This document shows, piece by piece, positions 21,487 through 31,367 of a stretch of DNA of 64,000 nucleotides. The stretch is from Ephydatia muelleri. Its lineage: Eukaryota; Porifera; Demospongiae; Spongillida; Spongillidae. The stretch is taken from NCBI GenBank assembly GCA_013339895.1, contig JABACO010000006.1, positions 13,486,587 through 13,550,586 on the forward strand, in the 5' to 3' direction. Below the pieces are notes generated by a model. The model was not told the DNA's origin, made no database searches, and saw only the letters and a program-made list of their open reading frames with translations. Position 1 is the first letter of the stretch. Every line of letters begins with the position of its first letter. The translations under genes and the position numbers were made by a program.

Positions 21487-21966
21487 ATACCATTTATTTA
21501 TATACGGTACCATCGTATCAATACTGGTACAAGCTGTTATCAATAGACATACGACAAGATAACAAGCTAGATACTGATTGATAACATCTGGTAACAATGT
21601 ACGATCCTGGTACAATGTTGTCAGCGCTATCATCATGATACAAATCATACAATATTCCCATCTGGCTTGATACAGGTTGATTGGCTTATACCATACTGTA
21701 AACTGTTGGCTGTGTTCCTGTGCACCAAGATGGCCGCCACCGGTATTACACGTGATCTAGTTAATTATCTTGTGACACATGCACGTAATGGCATTTTGAA
21801 CCACGCGCACGCCTAGCGCTTATTTTTAATTAAGGATAGTACAATTTTGGGGGGGCAACTGCCCCCCTTGCCCCCCCTCTTCCGCCGCCCCTGGCAATTG
21901 ACCAATCATATTACGCGAATCACTTCCGCTATAGTCTAAATAATAGTTAGATACTGGAACCGAGGG

Positions 21967-22065
21967 ATCTACGTGATTTAGAAAACCCGAGGGCCCTGGG
22001 CTGTAGCGTCCCGAGCGTAGCGAGGGCGCTACTAAGGGCCCGAGGGGTTTTTTAATCACGTAGAT
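21967..22065. repeat. 99-bp hairpin (ATCTACGTGATT ... AATCACGTAGAT)
   Basis: An inverted repeat with an outer stem ATCTACGTGATTTAGAAAACCC against GGGTTTTTTAATCACGTAGAT, GAGGGCCC against GGGCCCGAG, and an inner GTAGCG/CGCTAC pair. It lies between the right terminal repeat and the shared 17-bp motif of the outer transposon. Twin: 54839-54937. Confidence 0.75.
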
Positions 22066-22125
22066 GACAGTATCGAAGTGTATAGCAACGCGCATGTTTA
22101 CGTTTATAGTAACCAATGCCGTTAC

Positions 22126-22192
22126 AGTGCAAGAGGGCGGGTATATTCTAAGTGTCAGAGGGCGGGTATTCTAACCGTAGAATACCCGCCCG
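22126..22192. repeat. Right terminal repeat of the outer transposon, palindromic
   Basis: Inverted counterpart of 7656-7735: GCAAGAGGGCGGGTATATTCTA, AGAGGGCGGGTATTCTA, and the hairpin partner TAGAATACCCGCCCG at the end. Twin at about 54998-55064. Confidence 0.85.
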
Positions 22193-23600
22193 TCTCCATG
22201 CGATAAGTTCTTCGTCATTGCATCGTGCAGTATGCCTGTGTAAACAAGCACAGGCCATGACATACCACAATCTAGCCGGGGACAATAAGTTCATCTCACT
22301 AGGAGGTCTTGCAGACCTGCTTTCCATCAGCATATCTCATGATCAATGTAGAGAATGAAATAAGTGTGGTGGACTCATCAGATTGCTGTTTCGATGTTCC
22401 TACAATCAAATTATTGTACCTCCCCATCAGTGCAGATTATTGTCAGTGCAGATTATTGTACCTCCCCATCAGTGCAGATTATTGTACCTCCCTATCAGTG
22501 CAGATTATTGTACCTCCCCATCAGATTGTGGTAAGTTTACATAGACACTCTGAAAAACGCCTCGAGTATGCCAAACTTGGCATACCCTTATATGTGACTT
22601 ATTCTCTGTTCTCTTTATTCGTCTCAAAGAACTATGTACAAAGGACCAGTCCTCACCTATGGGACACTACAGTGTACATACTGGCATCATGCATGAGCTG
22701 TTTCATGGAATAGATCAAGAATGCATGTGTAGAGAGACAAAATGTGCGTGTGCCATCCATATCATATGCAGAAATCAGCGGTCACCAGGAAAGTGATGGT
22801 GTTCAAAAAGACATCCTATAGCATTGCTAGTACATGGGGGTAGTGTGATTGTTTGTGTTGAATGTATAAGTACTAATGGTTCGGATTTATTCAAAACAAA
22901 GTTAGACTTACACCTATTTAAATGTATGAAAAATGGTTACTCTTGAATTTTATTAACTAACCGCAAGTTATAAAACATTTGCCACCTCATTTTTACATGT
23001 AGAAAGGTTGTAAGGTGCAAACTTTACCATTACATTGAAGATTTCAAGCAAACATACAAAATCAATTAAAATGTTTTCTGACCTAATTACGTTTTAATTG
23101 AATCTTAACGAATAATTGAGTTGCCACCCTTTATTATGATTTGCAGCACATTGGTACATGTTTTCATGCCGATTATTCTAATTCGGGGAGCCTTTGAACA
23201 ATGTTCGGTTACTGGCACCGCCATCTTGACCATTGTTGAATAAATGGTCGTCATAACAGAAACACGGCCGGCTACATGTATACATGTAGCTTTACTAAAT
23301 ATTAGGTTTACTAACTCACAAATGGATCCATGCAGTATTTTGGTAAGGAGCCCTGGTTGAGTACGAAAACGGGGGGGGGAGGGGGGGGGGGGGGTTCGAA
23401 GTACAAGAACTGAGGCGCGATTCGCCGAATTGGCGCTGCGATTCTAATTTTATGCTTCATCACCGTTCAAATTTGTCCAACCCCACGGGTCTGCTACAGC
23501 AACTTGGGTAACATGTCACTTATGCGGGCAGTCTGCATTTGAGAACAGCTAATTATAAACGGCTTTCTATCTGAAATTGGTGACCACGCCAGTTAGCGTG
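22193..23600. other. No gene recognised; 26-bp tandem repeat inside
   Basis: At 22413-22520 the unit attattgtacctccccatcagtgcag occurs about four times (twin 55285-55395). A poly-G block lies at 23371-23394. A CCGCCATCTTGACC motif at 23218-23231 could be a promoter element, but no coding exon is recognised next to it. Confidence 0.55.
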
Positions 23601-23700
23601 NNNNNNNNNNNNNNNNNNNNNNNNNNNNNNNNNNNNNNNNNNNNNNNNNNNNNNNNNNNNNNNNNNNNNNNNNNNNNNNNNNNNNNNNNNNNNNNNNNNN
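23601..23700. other. Assembly gap (100 N)
   Basis: Exactly 100 N, the conventional size for a gap of unknown length. It lies immediately after the end of duplicated copy 1, so it marks a contig end joined by scaffolding. Confidence 0.99.
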
Positions 23701-24773
23701 TTAGTACAGTAATGTATATCTGGGCCTATAGTATAATACAAGACGTAAAACTTGAGCCACGCCCACGCTATGGCATAGGTGTGGCAATTGATGATATGCT
23801 CGGCCCCGCCCCCCGCCCCGCCCCCCCTTTCTCGTTCCGCATTTTGGATCCGCGCCACGGTAAGAGAATACCTCGAGTCATTCGATTGAGAGCTCAAATT
23901 GATTGTACACCATCAATGATCGCTACATGTATATGACTTCCCGTTGGCGTCACAATTTCTTCCATCAGCAAAATCAATTCAATTGTAGACCACATGATCA
24001 CAGCTAATATCTATCATGGGATCAACAAGTTATATCACACTGGGGACGAGACAAGCAATCAACCTCCAGCCCGATGACCTCCACGATGTCATAGCCACGT
24101 CGTTCAACAATACGTTCTATAGGACGTGTCGTTCTCGATTACTTACAGCAAGCAATACTTGATTAAAGATAATCAATCCGTGTCAACGGTATTCTAGCTT
24201 GTGTGAGTACAGTTCAGAACAAATCACACAATGCATGGAAACCTAGCTCATACCAGCATACATTGCTAGCATACGTACGTACACTGACAATGCGCGGCCC
24301 AATGAGACAACGCGGCTCCGTTATATTCTTCCGTACCTCTCAGTATACCTAGCAGCGTAGGTAGCCTGCTGCTTGAGCTAGACAAAGAACATTGCAATAT
24401 CATTTAGCAAAAATGACGTCACCTTACTTTAATGCTAGTGGCTTTTGCAGCTGTTGAGAATCATTTTTGCTTGAGACGTCATCATTAATCAATGACTTCA
24501 TTTTAACTCACATTTATGAAGCAAACCGGAAGGTCCGTTGGGGCAAAATGAACAGCAAGATTTGGGCTGTGTCAGGCTGCATAATACGTCGCAATAGCAA
24601 TTGGCTGTGCGTGTGTGGTACCATCAAGATTCTGACGTAATCACGTGATGCTGCATGGTTGGCTCACCTTTGGAACAAAAGAAACAGCAGTTATGTCTCG
24701 AAACGCAATTTGTAGCGCAAGAACATCGCGCAATACCTGAAGGAGAAAGGCAAAGGGGAGGCAAAGTCTCAAT
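23701..24773. other. No gene recognised
   Basis: Starts directly after the N gap. A GC-rich block at 23805-23860 (ggccccgccccccgccccgcccccc then ttttggatccgcgccacgg) resembles one end of the CAGTGGCxxATCC short-element family. A pair of TGACGTCA-type sites flanks 24414-24482. No coding exon is supported. Confidence 0.5.
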
Positions 24774-25102
24774 TCATATTCGGGTTTCATACGTACAATT
24801 AGTGCAGCAAGGCAACGACCCTGTCGAATTGCATTTGAGGTCACAAGAACACAGTGCTGTTGGAAGAGTAAAGGCAAATAAATACCGCACTTCAATTACC
24901 CTTGTAATCTCTCCCCGGCCACTCCCTTCAACCATGGCTGTTTCCATTTCTCATGATCAGTCATGCAACACGCGTCCTTCTCACCTTCCTGGCAGCCAAG
25001 GCAGCAATCGCGGTTGAGCGCGCATTGCCAGTCACAGAAACAAGATTGACTATTAGCAGTAGCGATCAAAGTGAGTAGAGAAATCAAAGTGATTTGAACC
25101 AT
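24774..25102 (-). CDS. Tiny secreted 12-cysteine protein with two CxCDxxC...CCxxC repeats
   Basis: Exon 1 is 25102-24985 and exon 2 is 24856-24774, separated by a 128-bp GT-AG intron in phase 1. The 66-residue product has a signal peptide (MVQITLISLLTLIATANS). Two copies of the same cysteine pattern follow: SCFCDWQCALNRDCCLGC in exon 1 and LCSCDLKCNSTGSLPCCTNC in exon 2. The C-x-C-D-x2-C-x(n)-C-C spacing resembles the front half of a somatomedin-B knot. One repeat per exon suggests exon duplication. Role unknown; an extracellular disulfide-rich peptide is all the sequence shows. Using the later donor near 24897 would destroy the second repeat, so the splice chosen here is favoured. Confidence 0.7.
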
Positions 25103-25964
25103 TTTTTTTTTTGTCTTTCTGTGCAGTACTGAGCTACAGTACTTCAGCTAGGAATTCGAACATATAGCCCTGAAGAAAGGATGTGGCTGCAATGAACGCA
25201 CTAAAGGGCTTCATTCGTAATGATGTGTTGCCCATGAGCACAAGTGGCTATACAGATAATTATATGTACCTGTAGCGCTAGCGAGCTGGAAGTGTAAACC
25301 GACAGACGTGAGCTATACCATGCATCATGTTAAATAATCAAAACGCATTATAAATTGTTATTGTATTATTCAGCAGGTGCAATACCTTTTACCGCTTAGC
25401 AACAACCACCGACCTTTAAAACTTCAGCCTAGTGCTGTGGTTTATTTCAATGCATGCAAGAACTATCTTTTGCATGCATATATCTCGCTTCATATATGAA
25501 GATGGTATGGCTCGAGCAACACATAGTGTCGTTTAATATGTTCGTGGTATCGTCTACCTTGCAAGTGTGCGGTGACAAATTACTGTGAGCTTCTTGCTGA
25601 CTTGCCCACGTAATGAACATACAGTTTAACCGCAGTTACTGTAACCGCTTTAAATCGTCATCTATTTCATTAGTACACATCAAACTTCGATTCGAAAGTT
25701 CGTCGAATTTTAGGTGTAGCGTGACTTTCACAATAATAATAGTTAACCCTTTTGTACCTTTGCTGCACTTTGTACCTTTGTATAGAAAACTTGCTGACCG
25801 GCATGCTTACATGTACTGCATGCAGAGTTAACAGGTGTGCGAGTACATCCAGCTCAACATCATCGAATACTTCATGGTGGACCCCGGCAGCTAAGAAGCC
25901 TCAAAATGGTGGCAGAACCTCAAGATCACGAGATCACTAAACATAGGAGTAATACGCACGCAGC
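25103..25964. other. No gene recognised
   Basis: Upstream side of the cysteine-rich gene and AT-rich DNA. Short open frames at 25613-25940 lack any recognisable motif. Confidence 0.45.
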
Positions 25965-26195
25965 AGTGGCCAGATCCAGGGGGGGAGGGGGGGGGGGGGG
26001 GGGCGCGGCTGGGGTAAGAAATTAAATATTCATAGCTTCAAGGGGTGGTCGCGGATGATAAAGTAATGAGCTACCACAAACATTAACTTGCCGCCCCAGA
26101 CCCCTCCCCTTTTACATACACGCATAAATATTACCCCCTTTGCCCCCCCCCCCCCCCCCCCCCCCCTCGCAAAAAAATTCTGGATCCACCCCTGC
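25965..26195. mobile_element. ~230-bp short inverted-repeat element with G/C homopolymers
   Basis: The left end CAGTGGCCAGATCCAGGGGGGG pairs with the right end CTGGATCCACCCCTG. Next to the ends lie a G-run (25980-26003) and a C-run (26145-26166). The middle has no coding content. Related ends occur at 14941-15145 and 23805-23860. Confidence 0.7.
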
Positions 26196-27052
26196 AAGTG
26201 TGAGTTAAAACTAAACAAGACAGGCGCCACATCGCATTTGATTAGCCATTCTAGGATGGCACGTGCTTACTTAGGATGGTACGTGCTTTACTAGATATTC
26301 CTGGAAGGGGTCGGCAGCTCATTACAGACTTCAGATGCTCATGCTAGCGTGTTCGATTATTCAGTTTAAAAGCGTGCGGGAATCGAATCGAACTTGACCC
26401 TAGGTTTCGTATTCGTGCTTTTAAAAATTCGAGATTCGTCGAGTCGAATCAATAACAGTCGATTCGTGCGGAGCACTGCTACCCTGACGCGGGTAGCCTA
26501 GACAGGAATTGAGCGCCCTCTCTCGCATGCATGTGTGAATGCCACAGGCGTATGGGTAGCTATCTGTACACGATCCTTTTTTCCCAACCAATTGAAAGCA
26601 CTTACATGTAATTTCAGTTCGTTTATATGCACGAATACCAACAGTGATTAATGAATGACCTTATAGGTGCCTGAGGTCATTAATAGCCCCGCGGTTATTT
26701 ACACAGACTACCCTTCGCTTCTGTTATTCCACTGCAACAATTTTCGGATTCAAATGTTCTTCATTTTGGAGGGGATATTGATTTTCATCATGGGTACTGG
26801 AGTAAGGTATATTTTTTAATTTGTACAGAATCTGCATGCATACATCATGCCGGTTGCGCGAATTGGCACCCCCTGGTAAAAAAAAAAGCATTACGATTTG
26901 TTACTAGCGTAACAAATGACGTTCCATGCTGAAGTATGCGTATCGTTACGATGAAGGTAGACTTCAAAGCATTATGGAAGTCTCGCTTCCTGTACTAGAA
27001 ATTATCTCAAGTATTAGAACTTAACCGCAAAGTATCACTGGAATCGATCGTG
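26196..27052. other. No gene recognised; putative promoter side of the Discs-large-like gene
   Basis: Includes an AATCGAATCG-rich inverted stretch at about 26370-26470. It ends at the start codon of the L27/PDZ gene. No TATA box could be assigned. Confidence 0.4.
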
Positions 27053-29632
27053 ATGCCCGTAAGAAACAAGGTGAGCGTCTTTTTGTCCCTTACAGCCGCA
27101 TGTGGGGGGGGGGGGGGGGGGGGGGGGGGTGATGTGTGTGTTTCCATCATTCGTGCGGCCTCTCAGAGGACCGAGTGATATCTGTTCCTGCACGGTGCGA
27201 CATGTACCTCCCCCCCTCCCTCCCTCCCCTCACTCTTTTCCTCTCTCTCGCACGTGTCGTCCAGATGCGCTCAGAGCACTGGAGGTGCTTGAAGACTGTA
27301 GGCGGAGGTCCGCGGCCGTGGGCGACAAAGCGCTCACCGAAACTCTAATAAAGCCATCGTTGCGCTGCGTTCGAAGCTTTTCGTGGCGCTTCTGGGTAAG
27401 CTCGCTAGGAAGGGGGAAAGTTGTGGTGGGAATCGGTAGGGAAGAGTCTAATGTACGTGGTAACACTTCTTATCTCCTCCCCCACCCCTCCCTTCCACCT
27501 CCTCCTCCCCACTCCTCACCTCAGACGTGCATGAGTTCTATGTGAGCAGCATTGAAGCTTCTACTAGCCAAATGCCCCCACCCCTTGAGCCTGCTTCATC
27601 TGAACCCCAGGACACGCCCACTGCTCCCCTGGACACACCCACTGCTCCCCAGGTTAATCTGAAGGGGGGGGGGGGGGGGGGGGGTTAGCTTGTGGTGTTC
27701 CATTACATTCACTGAACTGGTCTGTACAGCTAAGAGCCTGGGTGGTCTGTGCTGGGTGTGGCCTGTGCTGGTGTGGCCATGCTGGTCATTACCTCATTCC
27801 TCATATTAATTACTCTCTGGGTGGTGTTGGAATGTTGAAAAGGAAGCCTTCCATTGGTGCCTAGTGAAGGTCATCCATTGATGTGTGAAATGTGTTGCAT
27901 TCCATTCAAAATGATGGTCTCTGTGTATGTGAGTAGCCCCACCACACCCACACCTCCTCAACATGACAACACAACCCTCAACATGACCACACCTCCTCAA
28001 CATGTCCACACCTCTTCAACATGATCACACCTCCTTAACATGACCACACCTCCTCAACATGTCCACACCTCCTCAACATGACCCCCCCACCTCCTCAACC
28101 TCCCCAACATGCCCCTTTCTGCCCCCTCACATCGCTAATGTGAAGGGGTGCCCAGGCCATTGAGGCAAACATGAGTGTGTGTCCCTTTTATGGCTTGAGG
28201 AGTGAATCCGCCATTAGTTATTTGGTGGGAGTGTGCATGTATTGTCATGTGTTGTCATGGCTTCTGGGATAGCTGGTGCTGCTCATTCAATGAATCTAAT
28301 TACAAATTTCATAATCATTAGGCTGCCTGTGGTTCTGTGGCCACACCCCTATGGTTCTGTGGCCACACCCCTATGGTTCTGTGGCCACACCCCTATGGTT
28401 CTGTGGTCACACCCCTATGGTTCTGTGGCCACACCCCTATGGTTCTGTGGTCACACCCCTATGGTTCTGTGGTCACACCCCTATGGTTCTGTGGCCACAC
28501 CCCTATGGTTCTGTGGCCACACCCTATGGTTCTGTGGTCACACCCCTATGGTTCTGTGGCCATACCCCTATCATGCTATGGCCATACCCCTATCATTGCT
28601 ATGGCCACACCCCTATCGTGCTATGGCCACACCCCTATCGTGCTATGGCCACACCCCCTATCGTGCTATGGCCACACCCCTATCGTGCTATGGCCCACAC
28701 CCCTATCGTGCTATGGCCACACCCCTATGGTTCTAGTGATTTGTTGTCCTTATTTGGTGTGAAGGTGTGCAGAAGGGAGGGGAGGGGAGGAGCATCTTAT
28801 AGGAAGGGGAGGGGAGGAGGAGAGAGAGGGAGTTCTAAGCATCTTATAGGAAGGAGAGGGGACGGAGGTGCCATATTTCACATTGCTGTATTGCTGACAG
28901 ACTCAAGACACTACAGACTTCTTTTCCAACCGAAGTCCCGAACCTTCTGTTGAAACTATTGTCTTAGAGAAGGTACTGTAGATGCATACATTTGCACAGT
29001 GTGATGTGATTGGTTGTGTCTTTGCTGGTGGGTGTGGTGAAGGGAGGTGGTTGGCCTGGGGTGCTGGAGTATCGCAGGAGGTGTGGACAATCCTCACATA
29101 GATGGCCATCCAGGCATCTTCATCACCAAGATACTCCCTGACACAGTGGCAGAGCTAGATGGACGATTGAGGTGGGTGCCTCCTTCCTATGTACTCACGT
29201 GACACCCAGGTGCTCCAATGACATCTGCATGGTGCTCCAGTAACACCCTGGCATTCCTGTGACATCTGGCGGCCATGTGATGCCCGGTGCTCATGTGACA
29301 CCTGGTGCTCATGTGATACTTGATGCTCATGTGACACCTGGTGCTCATGTGACACCTGGTGCTCATGTGATACCTGATGCTCATGTGATACCTGGTGCTC
29401 ATGTGACACCCCTTTGTTTTCCCATGTCCTACCTTTGGTGCAGGTTAGGGGATCAGATACTCTCAGTGAATGGAGTATCTCTTGAAGCAGTGGTCCATGT
29501 CAAAGCTGTGGAAACATTGAAACTTGCTGGACAACGTGTCACTATGGTGAGGTCATAGCTGCATGTATAGAGTGTGTGTGATGTATGTGTGTATTTGTGT
29601 GTGTGTGTGTGTGTGTTGTGTGTGGTGTGTGT

Positions 29633-29671
<39 letters not shown>

Positions 29672-30242
29672 TGGTGTGGTGTGTGTGTGTGTGTGTGTGT
29701 GTGTGATGTGTTTACGTATTTTGTATATAGTTGTGTGTGTGTGTGTGGGTATTGACTTTTGGATGAGCAATGAAAATGGCTGCCACAACTTCAACTTGCA
29801 GTGTCCAGCATAATCGCTTCTTGTGAAGTTATGGCTGTGCGTGGGCTGGTGGAATATGTACATTAGAGGTATGGTGTGCTCTTTTAGAGGTATGGTGTGC
29901 TCTATTAGAGGTATGGTGTGCTCTATTAGAGGGTATGGTTGTGCTCTATTAGAGGTTATGGTGTGCTCTATCAGAGGTATGGTGTGCTCTTTTAGAGGTT
30001 ATGGTGTGCTCTATTAGAGGTATGGTGTGCTCTATTAGAGGTATGTGTGCTCTATCAGAGGTATGGCTGTGCTCTATTAGAGGTATGGTGTGCACTTTTT
30101 CTGAGATATGGGTGCTTTGTAACATTAATCTCCTGTCTCTGTCATCGTGGTGATGTAGGTCATCAAACACAGCGATGGACGATTCTCCCCCGTGTTCACT
30201 CTGGACAGACGCACACACTTCATAAATGAGCTGATGATGTAA
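27053..30242 (+). CDS. Discs-large-like scaffold protein, short form (L27 + one PDZ)
   Basis: Seven exons: 27053-27070, 27265-27395, 27525-27652, 28901-28972, 29047-29171, 29444-29546 and 30159-30242. The start MPVR matches vertebrate DLG1. Exons 2-3 give [28 protein letters not shown] and [10 protein letters not shown], an L27 domain. Exon 4 leads in (ETIVLEK). Exons 5-6 give [48 protein letters not shown] and [14 protein letters not shown], the first PDZ of the Dlg family. Exon 7 ends [12 protein letters not shown]. One base appears missing in each of exon 1 (after MPVR) and exon 2 (after ETLIK), probably assembly errors. Dlg proteins are cytoplasmic membrane-junction scaffolds. PDZ2, PDZ3, SH3 and guanylate-kinase domains are absent from the following 2.5 kb, so this is a truncated paralogue or isoform. 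Confidence 0.88.
27960..28090. repeat. ~19-bp minisatellite in intron 3 of the Discs-large-like gene
   Basis: About seven units of caacatgaccacacctcct with variants. Confidence 0.8.
28328..28732. repeat. 22-bp minisatellite, two variant blocks, in intron 3
   Basis: About eighteen units. The first block is ccacacccctatggttctgtgg and the second switches to ccacacccctatcgtgctatgg. Long open frames in all three forward phases are repeat artefacts. Confidence 0.92.
29255..29410. repeat. 18-bp minisatellite in intron 5 of the Discs-large-like gene
   Basis: About eight to nine units of ctcatgtgacacctggtg (variants gatac, tgatg). The unit is a multiple of three, so frames stay open on both strands without being genes. 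Confidence 0.9.
29572..29752. repeat. Interrupted GT microsatellite in intron 6
   Basis: Runs of tg/gt with gtgtggtgtg and atgtg interruptions. Confidence 0.92.
29862..30100. repeat. 21-bp minisatellite in intron 6
   Basis: About eleven units of gtgtgctctattagaggtatg with one-base length variants. Confidence 0.92.
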
Positions 30243-30941
30243 TTACCTTATATGTGATAGTACTAATGAACACAAGCTTTGTGTGTGTGTGTGTGGTGTG
30301 ATTTTGATGGCTGTCTCATTGATGGTGTGCAAAGGGCAATGGTCCTTACTTCACACATGATTCTCATCATAAGACATTACATCAACCACATAGACATCAT
30401 GACATCACCACATAGGCCAGAACATTACATCACCACATAGGCCAGGACATCATTACATCACCACATAGGCCAGGACATCTTCTTGCCATTTTGCACCTGC
30501 ACAGTTACACATACACACATGCACACGTACACACACATACACACACACACACCTCCATGCAGTTCATATCACGAATCATAGTTAGGTGATGCTTATGCAC
30601 ACATGCTCCCTAATCAGTATGAGAGAGCAGTGTGGGCTGAGATGAGACCATCCGCATGTATCTGAATGAAAAGAGGTGATGTGTCTACCATTCCAAACAC
30701 ACCACTGTGTCTAATGCAACAGTCCAGTTGGTAGTTCCTTATAGGTTGATACTGGATCAACCATAAGTCCTTAACACAACTGGACGTGTTGTCTGAGACT
30801 GGCTCTAACATGCAAGGTGGGAAGGGTCAAAGAAACGTTTAAATGGCAGTGCCTAGTCACCCACGTCGTCAGAGAAAATAATTGTATTGCCGTATATTCA
30901 AATTACTCGAATTGCTAGTTCATGTAAATTAGTTTGTAAAT
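30243..30941. other. Non-coding interval downstream of the Discs-large-like gene
   Basis: Contains short repeats of acatcaccacataggccagg (about 30395-30475) and a CA-rich stretch at 30500-30555. No PDZ, SH3 or kinase-like exon could be found. Confidence 0.55.
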
Positions 30942-31367
30942 ATGTCGCCGCGACGTGCTGTAAGTTTGAAAACCGACGCATTCCCTTCTCAACGATTTAA
31001 CGTTTGCGCACAACGCAGCTCAAAGCGGCTACTGTGCGTGATGCACTAATGAAACACTACCTAGCTGGACGTAACACACAGCTATGCTGTTCCCGCTGCC
31101 ATGAACACTTTGTCATCATGTGGCAGGTGCGCGTTCTATTTATTGCCATCTTGCTCTCTGTCAGTTTCCTTTCGCCTCCAAATCAAGGGAACACGGTCGC
31201 CACGCCTCTCTCGGCGTACTCCACGTGATCAAGTGGAGCGGCGATGCTACTCCCAGGGTACGAGATACCTGCGCCATCTGGAGCGTCACCATGGTAATTG
31301 CACGCCGCTGGGTGTTTCCAACACCAGAGGGAATAATGGCAGCTTTGCTCAGAAGTTAAATTTTTAG
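30942..31367 (+). CDS. Small zinc-finger protein (3 exons)
   Basis: Exon 1, 30942-30959, encodes MSPRRA (donor gtaagt). Exon 2, 31019-31126, encodes LKAATVRDALMKHYLAG through LCCSRCHEHFVIMWQ. Exon 3 from 31257 encodes GTRYLRHLERHHGNC, with a stop at 31365-31367. All three join in phase 0. Together exons 2 and 3 rebuild a zinc-binding pattern C-x2-C...H-x4-H split by the intron. Introns are 58 and 130 bp. Exon 3 may splice onward from donors near 31294 (catggtaatt) to the exons at 32391 and 32452. Family unknown; a nucleic-acid-binding role is inferred from the finger only. Confidence 0.5.

Larger units (their letters stand above)
16580..21715. mobile_element. KDZ-type transposon insertion with subterminal TTGATAC repeats
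   Basis: The region inserted upstream of the THAP start codon is flanked by arrays of TTGATAC/GTATCAA-type motifs. At least eight lie in 16600-16850 and about five in 21500-21680. The outermost bases CAGCCAATAA (16577 on) and TTGGCTG (to 21711) may be the termini. In between lies a KDZ transposase relic on the minus strand plus a palindromic element. I could not identify a clean target duplication, so the ends are approximate. Twin: about 49442-54584. Confidence 0.65.
7656..22192. mobile_element. Outer ISL2EU-type DNA transposon, disrupted by two large insertions
   Basis: The left end (7656-7735) is CGGGTGGGTATTCTA then repeated TAGAATACCCGCC units. The right end (22126-22192) is the inverted counterpart. 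The 17-bp motif GCCATCTTGGTGCACAG occurs just inside each end in inverted orientation (7796-7812; 21718-21734). Between the ends lie two convergent genes: SWIM-YqaJ-PHD on plus and THAP-DDE on minus. As I recall, ISL2EU elements pair a DDE transposase with a YqaJ-domain protein. Removing the nested insertions leaves about 3.1 kb. I could not define a convincing target duplication, and the exact ends may be a few bases off. Confidence 0.75.
1..23600. repeat. Copy 1 of a ~23.6 kb direct duplication (probable assembly overlap)
   Basis: The whole stretch recurs at 32844-56479 in the same order and orientation. The match begins at the window edge, so the true left limit is unseen, and it ends at the last base before the N gap. 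Differences are mostly one-base changes in homopolymer or short-repeat length. Examples are an A-run of 7 versus 8 near 9740/42581, an A-run of 9 versus 8 near 13940/46792, and poly-G lengths. A small cluster of extra mismatches lies at about 14735-15010. Each copy breaks reading frames the other keeps open, which fits uncorrected long-read error better than evolutionary divergence. Confidence 0.95.

Noticed and set aside
28233..28953. Three forward frames of 140-200 codons
   Set aside because: Products of the 22-bp minisatellite in a Discs-large intron.
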